Shown here piece after piece: positions 4,875 through 7,972 of a stretch of 7,972 nt of DNA. Under the pieces are notes generated by a model. It searched no databases and was not told where the DNA came from. It saw only the letters and a program-made list of their open reading frames with translations. Numbering within the stretch: the stretch's first letter is position 1; each line of letters begins with the position of its first letter. This DNA comes from Bifidobacteriaceae bacterium NR021 (GTDB taxonomy: Bacteria > Actinomycetota > Actinomycetes > Actinomycetales > Bifidobacteriaceae): the NCBI GenBank assembly GCA_003585845.1, contig NQOP01000002.1, forward strand, positions 554,307-562,278, read 5' to 3'. A program made the position numbers and the translations under genes.

Positions 4875-5999
4875 ATGAAAGTAGAAGTCAACTCTGCATC
4901 ATTTGCTGATGCTGTAGCTTGGACTACACGCGTAATTGACACACGCCCTGCAAACCCTATTCTTGCAGGCTTAAAAATTGAAGCAGCAAATGGCACATTG
5001 CAACTTTCTGCATTCAACTATCAAATTTCTAGCTGCCATCATATTGAAGCTGGTGTTGACGAAGAGGGAAGCATACTTATTTTAGGCAAACTAATGGCAG
5101 ATATTACTAAGTCTCTTCCTGCAGAAAAAACTTATCTCAAATCTGAAAATAATACTTTAACTATTACTTCTGGTAAATCAACATTTACTCTGCAACTTAT
5201 GCCTCTTGGAGAATATCCTGATTTGCCTAAATTGCCTAATAAATTAGGTCAGGTTGATGCACCAACATTTATTCAAGCTGTAAACCAGGCATCTGTTTCT
5301 ACATCTAGAGAAGAAAATAGGCCGGTTCTAACTGGAATTAGGATCCAATTTGAAGATGACACTGTTACTATGACTTCTACCGATAGATTCCGTCTATCTA
5401 GATCTACTTTTAAGTGGACACCAGAGCATAGTGACATTCATTCAACCACTCTCACCCGTGGATCATTACTAAGAGATATTGCTCATTCTCTTGACGATCA
5501 TCAAAATGTTATTATTCATTTTAACGAGGAAGATAAGTCACTTTTAGGTTTTGAAAATTCCGGTCGTACAAGTACTTCACAAATAATTGATGGAGAATTC
5601 CCTTCTGTAGATCGACTATTCGTAGATGAATATCCTATTCACGCAATTATTAATAAACAATTATTGATAAATGCAATTAAGCGAGTATCTTTAGTCGCTG
5701 AAAGAAATGCTCCTATTCGAATGATTTTTTCAAATCAAGAGTTGACTTTGAGTGCTGGTACTGCTGACGAATCGCAAGCAAAAGAAGTACTTGATATTGA
5801 TATGGATGGAGAAGACATAACTGTTGCCTTTAATCCAAACTACTTACTTGAAGGTTTAGGAGCTATTCCAGAGCCATTCGTTCATATGAAAATGGCAACA
5901 GCCGTAAAACCTGTTGAATTTAATGGCCAGCAGGAATCAGATGGTGATGAATCAACAGATTATCGCTATTTGCTTGTTCCTATGCGTTTTAATAATTAA
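4875..5999 (+). CDS. dnaN: DNA polymerase III sliding clamp (beta subunit)
   Basis: DnaN forms the ring-shaped dimeric clamp that tethers DNA polymerase III and repair proteins to DNA. From the chosen ATG the protein has 374 residues, the family's usual size. It starts MKVEVNSASFADAVAWTTRVIDTRPANPILAGLKI, a typical actinobacterial clamp N-terminus. Recognisable stretches include LPLGEYPDLP-like sequence (LMPLGEYPDLPKLP), TGIRIQF, STDRFRLS and IDGEFPSVDRLF. The C-terminus ends YRYLLVPMRFNN, the conserved (M/V)PMR motif of the third domain. An in-frame ATG at 4848 would add nine residues (MQTLQKRGS), but it lacks a ribosome binding site and is not family-like. The gene follows oriC and is closed by a strong terminator-like hairpin, so it may form a transcription unit separate from recF. 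Confidence 0.97.
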   Translation: MKVEVNSASFADAVAWTTRVIDTRPANPILAGLKIEAANGTLQLSAFNYQISSCHHIEAGVDEEGSILILGKLMADITKSLPAEKTYLKSENNTLTITSGKSTFTLQLMPLGEYPDLPKLPNKLGQVDAPTFIQAVNQASVSTSREENRPVLTGIRIQFEDDTVTMTSTDRFRLSRSTFKWTPEHSDIHSTTLTRGSLLRDIAHSLDDHQNVIIHFNEEDKSLLGFENSGRTSTSQIIDGEFPSVDRLFVDEYPIHAIINKQLLINAIKRVSLVAERNAPIRMIFSNQELTLSAGTADESQAKEVLDIDMDGEDITVAFNPNYLLEGLGAIPEPFVHMKMATAVKPVEFNGQQESDGDESTDYRYLLVPMRFNN

Positions 6000-6005
6000 T
6001 ATTGT

Positions 6006-6069
6006 TGCGATATTGCATTGTATTTTAAATTATTTTTTGATGTACAATGTAATATCGCATTTTTCTTTT
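6006..6069 (+). terminator. Intrinsic terminator between dnaN and recF
   Basis: GCGATATTGCATTGTA (6007-6022) pairs with TACAATGTAATATCGC (6043-6058), with a single G-U wobble, and one more T-A pair at 6006/6059 makes 17 bp. The loop is 20 nt. The downstream arm is followed at once by TTTTTCTTTT (6060-6069). Position, 6 nt after the dnaN stop, and the U-tract fit a Rho-independent terminator on the plus strand. The stem is AT-rich apart from its GCG base, so read-through is plausible. Confidence 0.75.
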
Positions 6070-6097
6070 GAAACTATTAAGAAAGGGTAATTAAGCA

Positions 6098-7399
6098 ATG
6101 TATATTTCGCGAATTGCCCTTGATACATTTCGTTCTTGGAACCATATAATTTGTGATTTTAAACCTGGAATAAACGTTATATATGGCAATAATGGTTTAG
6201 GAAAAACCAATATTGTAGAAGCATTAGAAGTTACTGGTACTGGAATAAGTCACAGAACATCTTCAACATTGCCTCTTATTAAAAAAGGCTATGAAAAATC
6301 AATAATAAGAATAAATACAATTAATAACGAAATAAATTATAAAAAAGATGAAACAAATAATGATTTAAATAATATTTCATCTTTAGAAAGTAATTTAGAT
6401 AAAACAACTTATGAAATAGATCTTTACTTAAAAGGTTCTAATAGAGCACATATAAATTCTGGTAAAGCATTATATGTTAAAGACATTATTGGATTATTGC
6501 CAATAGTTTCTTTTACTCCAAGAGACCAATTTCTTATAATTGGTGATCCTAATGTTAGGCGTACTTTTATCGATCAAGCTGGATCTTTATTAATACCAAA
6601 TTATGTGCAAATATTGCAAGAATTTAAACATATTTCTAAACAGCGTGCTGCACTGCTAAAGAATATTAGAGATTATTCATACAAAAATCAGACAATTTCA
6701 TTATCCGGATTAGAAATTTGGACTGGTAAATTTATTGAAAGTGGTATTAACTTAACAAAAGCACGCCAAGAAACTGTGCAAATTATTAATAAATATTTTA
6801 AAAATATAATTAAATCTTTTACTAATGAAGAAAATACGGAAATCATATATGTTCCTTCTTTTGAAGAAGTATTATTTGAAAAAAATATTGATGAAAGTAT
6901 TGAAAATAAAAACGAGCTTTTTTCTAAAATAAGTGAGCATTTTCAACGTATTTATGAGGGAGAACTAGCTAGAGGATGCAATCTTATTGGTCCTCATCGT
7001 GATGATATTGACTTTTTTATTAATAATATTTCTGCTAAAGATTTTGCTTCGAATGGTGAATCTTGGACAATTGCGATAGCTTCAAAAATGGCATTATGCA
7101 AGGCATTAGAAGAAAAAAATAATAATAAACCTATTGTTATTCTCGATGATGTATTTGCACAACTTGATGAAAACAGGCGCATAAGAATATTAAATTTTGC
7201 ACTTAATCAAGGTCAAGTTTTTATTACTACTTCTTCTCTTAGTGACATTCCTAATGAAGAATATATTAAAAAAACGAATCTTATAAATATTGGAAAATTA
7301 TTAGAAAAAAATAATGAAATTAATAATTTTAGTGAAGAGCATAATAATATTTTGCTTGATTTAATAGAACAAAGAAAAAATAAGCAGGAGGAAAAGTAA
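6098..7399 (+). CDS. recF: DNA replication and repair protein RecF
   Basis: RecF is an SMC/ABC-type ATPase that with RecO and RecR loads RecA at single-strand gaps and stalled forks. The protein has 433 residues. The N-terminus MYISRIALDTFRSWNHI is typical, followed by Walker A GNNGLGKTN (30-38). GCNLIGPHRDDIDF (293-306) is a RecF hallmark. The signature FASNGESWTIAIASKMA (316-332) has the SxGE(S)W form of actinobacteria. Walker B IVILDDVFAQLD (346-357) comes next, then a D-loop-like ENRR. Residues about 77-102 form an Asn/Lys/Glu/Ser-rich insertion encoded by extremely AT-rich DNA. The gene as a whole is visibly richer in A/T and in Lys, Asn and Ile codons than dnaA or dnaN. A ribosome binding site AAAGGG (6082-6087) lies 10 nt upstream. 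Its stop overlaps the dciA start. Confidence 0.97.
   Translation: MYISRIALDTFRSWNHIICDFKPGINVIYGNNGLGKTNIVEALEVTGTGISHRTSSTLPLIKKGYEKSIIRINTINNEINYKKDETNNDLNNISSLESNLDKTTYEIDLYLKGSNRAHINSGKALYVKDIIGLLPIVSFTPRDQFLIIGDPNVRRTFIDQAGSLLIPNYVQILQEFKHISKQRAALLKNIRDYSYKNQTISLSGLEIWTGKFIESGINLTKARQETVQIINKYFKNIIKSFTNEENTEIIYVPSFEEVLFEKNIDESIENKNELFSKISEHFQRIYEGELARGCNLIGPHRDDIDFFINNISAKDFASNGESWTIAIASKMALCKALEEKNNNKPIVILDDVFAQLDENRRIRILNFALNQGQVFITTSSLSDIPNEEYIKKTNLINIGKLLEKNNEINNFSEEHNNILLDLIEQRKNKQEEK
7386..7391 (+). promoter_or_regulatory. Perfect ribosome binding site of dciA
   Basis: AGGAGG, a full Shine-Dalgarno core, lies inside the last recF codons, 7 nt before the ATG at 7399. It fixes the start and allows efficient translation despite the overlap with recF. 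Confidence 0.8.
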
Positions 7400-7866
7400 T
7401 GATTCCTGTTAATATTCTTTTAAAAATTGATACTCGAAAATTGCCTGCAATTATTTTTGATCCTCTTAATAAGAAAGCTGAACGCGAAAATAATCGTGAA
7501 AAAAATGCAGAACAAGCTTGGGAAAATTTTGGAAAACCTGGTAGAGATCCTAAATTATTCTGCGGTATTTTAAAAAATTTTGCTTCTGAAAGTAATTGGA
7601 ATAGTCAACTTTCTATAGCAAAATTACGTTCTTCTTGGCATAAAGTAGTAGGGGAAAGTATTGCAAAACATTGTGAAATAAGTCAAGTTGTAAATGGTGT
7701 GCTTATTGTTCGTGCTCAATCAACAGTTTGGGCAACTCAACTTTCTTATTTAATTCCACAATTAAAAGAAAAAATTAATAACAACCTTGAAAATATTGAA
7801 ATAAAAGAAATTAAAGTTATTGGTCCAACAACGAGTGGATTAGGATTTTTTAGAAATAAATTTTAA
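7399..7866 (+). CDS. dciA: DciA-like DUF721 protein, probable replicative helicase loader
   Basis: This 155-residue protein belongs to the DUF721/DciA family. In bacteria lacking DnaC or DnaI it interacts with and helps load the replicative helicase DnaB. The conserved core is residues about 70-145: LRSSWHKVVGESIAKHCEISQVVNGVLIVRAQSTVWATQLSYLIPQL, with the typical W..vVG, dGvL.v and sTWAtQL elements, then an IKVIGP end. The first 60 residues are a charged, poorly conserved extension. The C-terminus after GP (TTSGLGFFRNKF) lacks the PSW(K/R)xG and GRGPRDTY tail I would expect in many actinobacterial members. Neither alternative frame restores it, so a recent frameshift is not supported. It overlaps recF by one base (TAATG). 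The family call is firm; the loader role is inferred from family work. Confidence 0.85.
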   Translation: MIPVNILLKIDTRKLPAIIFDPLNKKAERENNREKNAEQAWENFGKPGRDPKLFCGILKNFASESNWNSQLSIAKLRSSWHKVVGESIAKHCEISQVVNGVLIVRAQSTVWATQLSYLIPQLKEKINNNLENIEIKEIKVIGPTTSGLGFFRNKF

Positions 7867-7972
7867 TAATATTATTATATTTTTTTAAAAATAGTAAAAA
7901 TGCCTCTTTCTGAAGAGAGGTCATACTATGTGTGTAGAATGTCATGTATTGTGGCTAAAACGCTAGAATCCC
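7867..7972 (+). other. Intergenic region after dciA
   Basis: This AT-rich segment has no coding sequence. It starts within a 14-bp palindrome of A and T only (7864-7877) followed by seven T residues (7880-7886), then a GC-richer hairpin (7903-7920), then two TAGAAT hexamers (7935-7940 and 7964-7969) that resemble -10 elements but lack good -35 partners. In related genomes gyrB follows dciA, so this is probably the gyrB leader, but no start of gyrB is visible. Confidence 0.5.
7903..7920. terminator. Hairpin downstream of dciA, possible terminator
   Basis: CCTCTTTCTGAAGAGAGG folds into a 7-bp stem (one G-U wobble) with a CTGA loop, 36 nt after the dciA stop. On the plus strand no U-tract follows. 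On the minus strand it is followed by CATTTTTACTATTTTT, which suits termination of leftward transcription. It may end the recF-dciA unit weakly, block antisense RNA or structure the next gene's leader. Confidence 0.35.

Noticed and set aside
7949..7969. TTGTGG and TAGAAT near the window end as a promoter
   Set aside because: The spacing is only 9 nt, too short for a sigma-70-type promoter.
1..7972. Mobile element, CRISPR array, toxin-antitoxin or defence system
   Set aside because: All substantial coding sequence is explained by conserved origin-region genes; no transposase, spaced repeats or unfamiliar cassette is visible.

Overview
The window is the replication-origin region of a low-G+C member of the Bifidobacteriaceae. 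Gardnerella (vaginalis group) is the best guess. The gene order rpmH-rnpA-yidD-yidC-jag, read leftward, against dnaA-dnaN-recF-dciA, read rightward, is the classic oriC neighbourhood. The proteins look actinobacterial: the RecF signature reads SNGESW and a DUF721/DciA gene follows recF. The DNA is far more AT-rich than most bifidobacteria. The genus call is inferred from protein style and composition, not from a search.

Left arm (minus strand, 1-2444): rpmH (L34), rnpA (RNase P protein), yidD, yidC (membrane insertase) and the first 94 codons of jag/khpB. Spacing is tight from rpmH to yidC, with a TAATG stop/start overlap between yidD and yidC. A 136-nt gap then precedes jag. A candidate promoter and a leader hairpin lie upstream of rpmH.

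Origin: two AT-rich stretches without genes flank dnaA. The rpmH-dnaA gap (2445-2832) holds four DnaA boxes. The dnaA-dnaN gap (4447-4874) holds seven boxes that are exact or one base off, some weaker ones, and an AT-rich stretch (about 4739-4791) that begins with three DnaA-trio-like triplets. This is a bipartite oriC, and genes diverge from it in the leading-strand direction on both sides.

Right arm (plus strand, 2833-7866): dnaA (initiator), dnaN (sliding clamp), recF (gap repair) and dciA (DUF721, probable helicase loader). A strong intrinsic terminator-like hairpin separates dnaN from recF, while recF and dciA overlap by one base. The last 106 bases are an AT-rich intergenic segment, probably leading to gyrB beyond the window.

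No mobile element, CRISPR array, tRNA, rRNA or unfamiliar gene cassette is visible. This is core chromosome, and the points of interest are details: a His in place of the usual groove Arg in YidC, a roughly 40-residue insertion in RnpA, a very AT-rich insert in RecF, a possible origin-unwinding element, an 18-bp alternating purine-pyrimidine tract before dnaA, and the dnaN/recF terminator.
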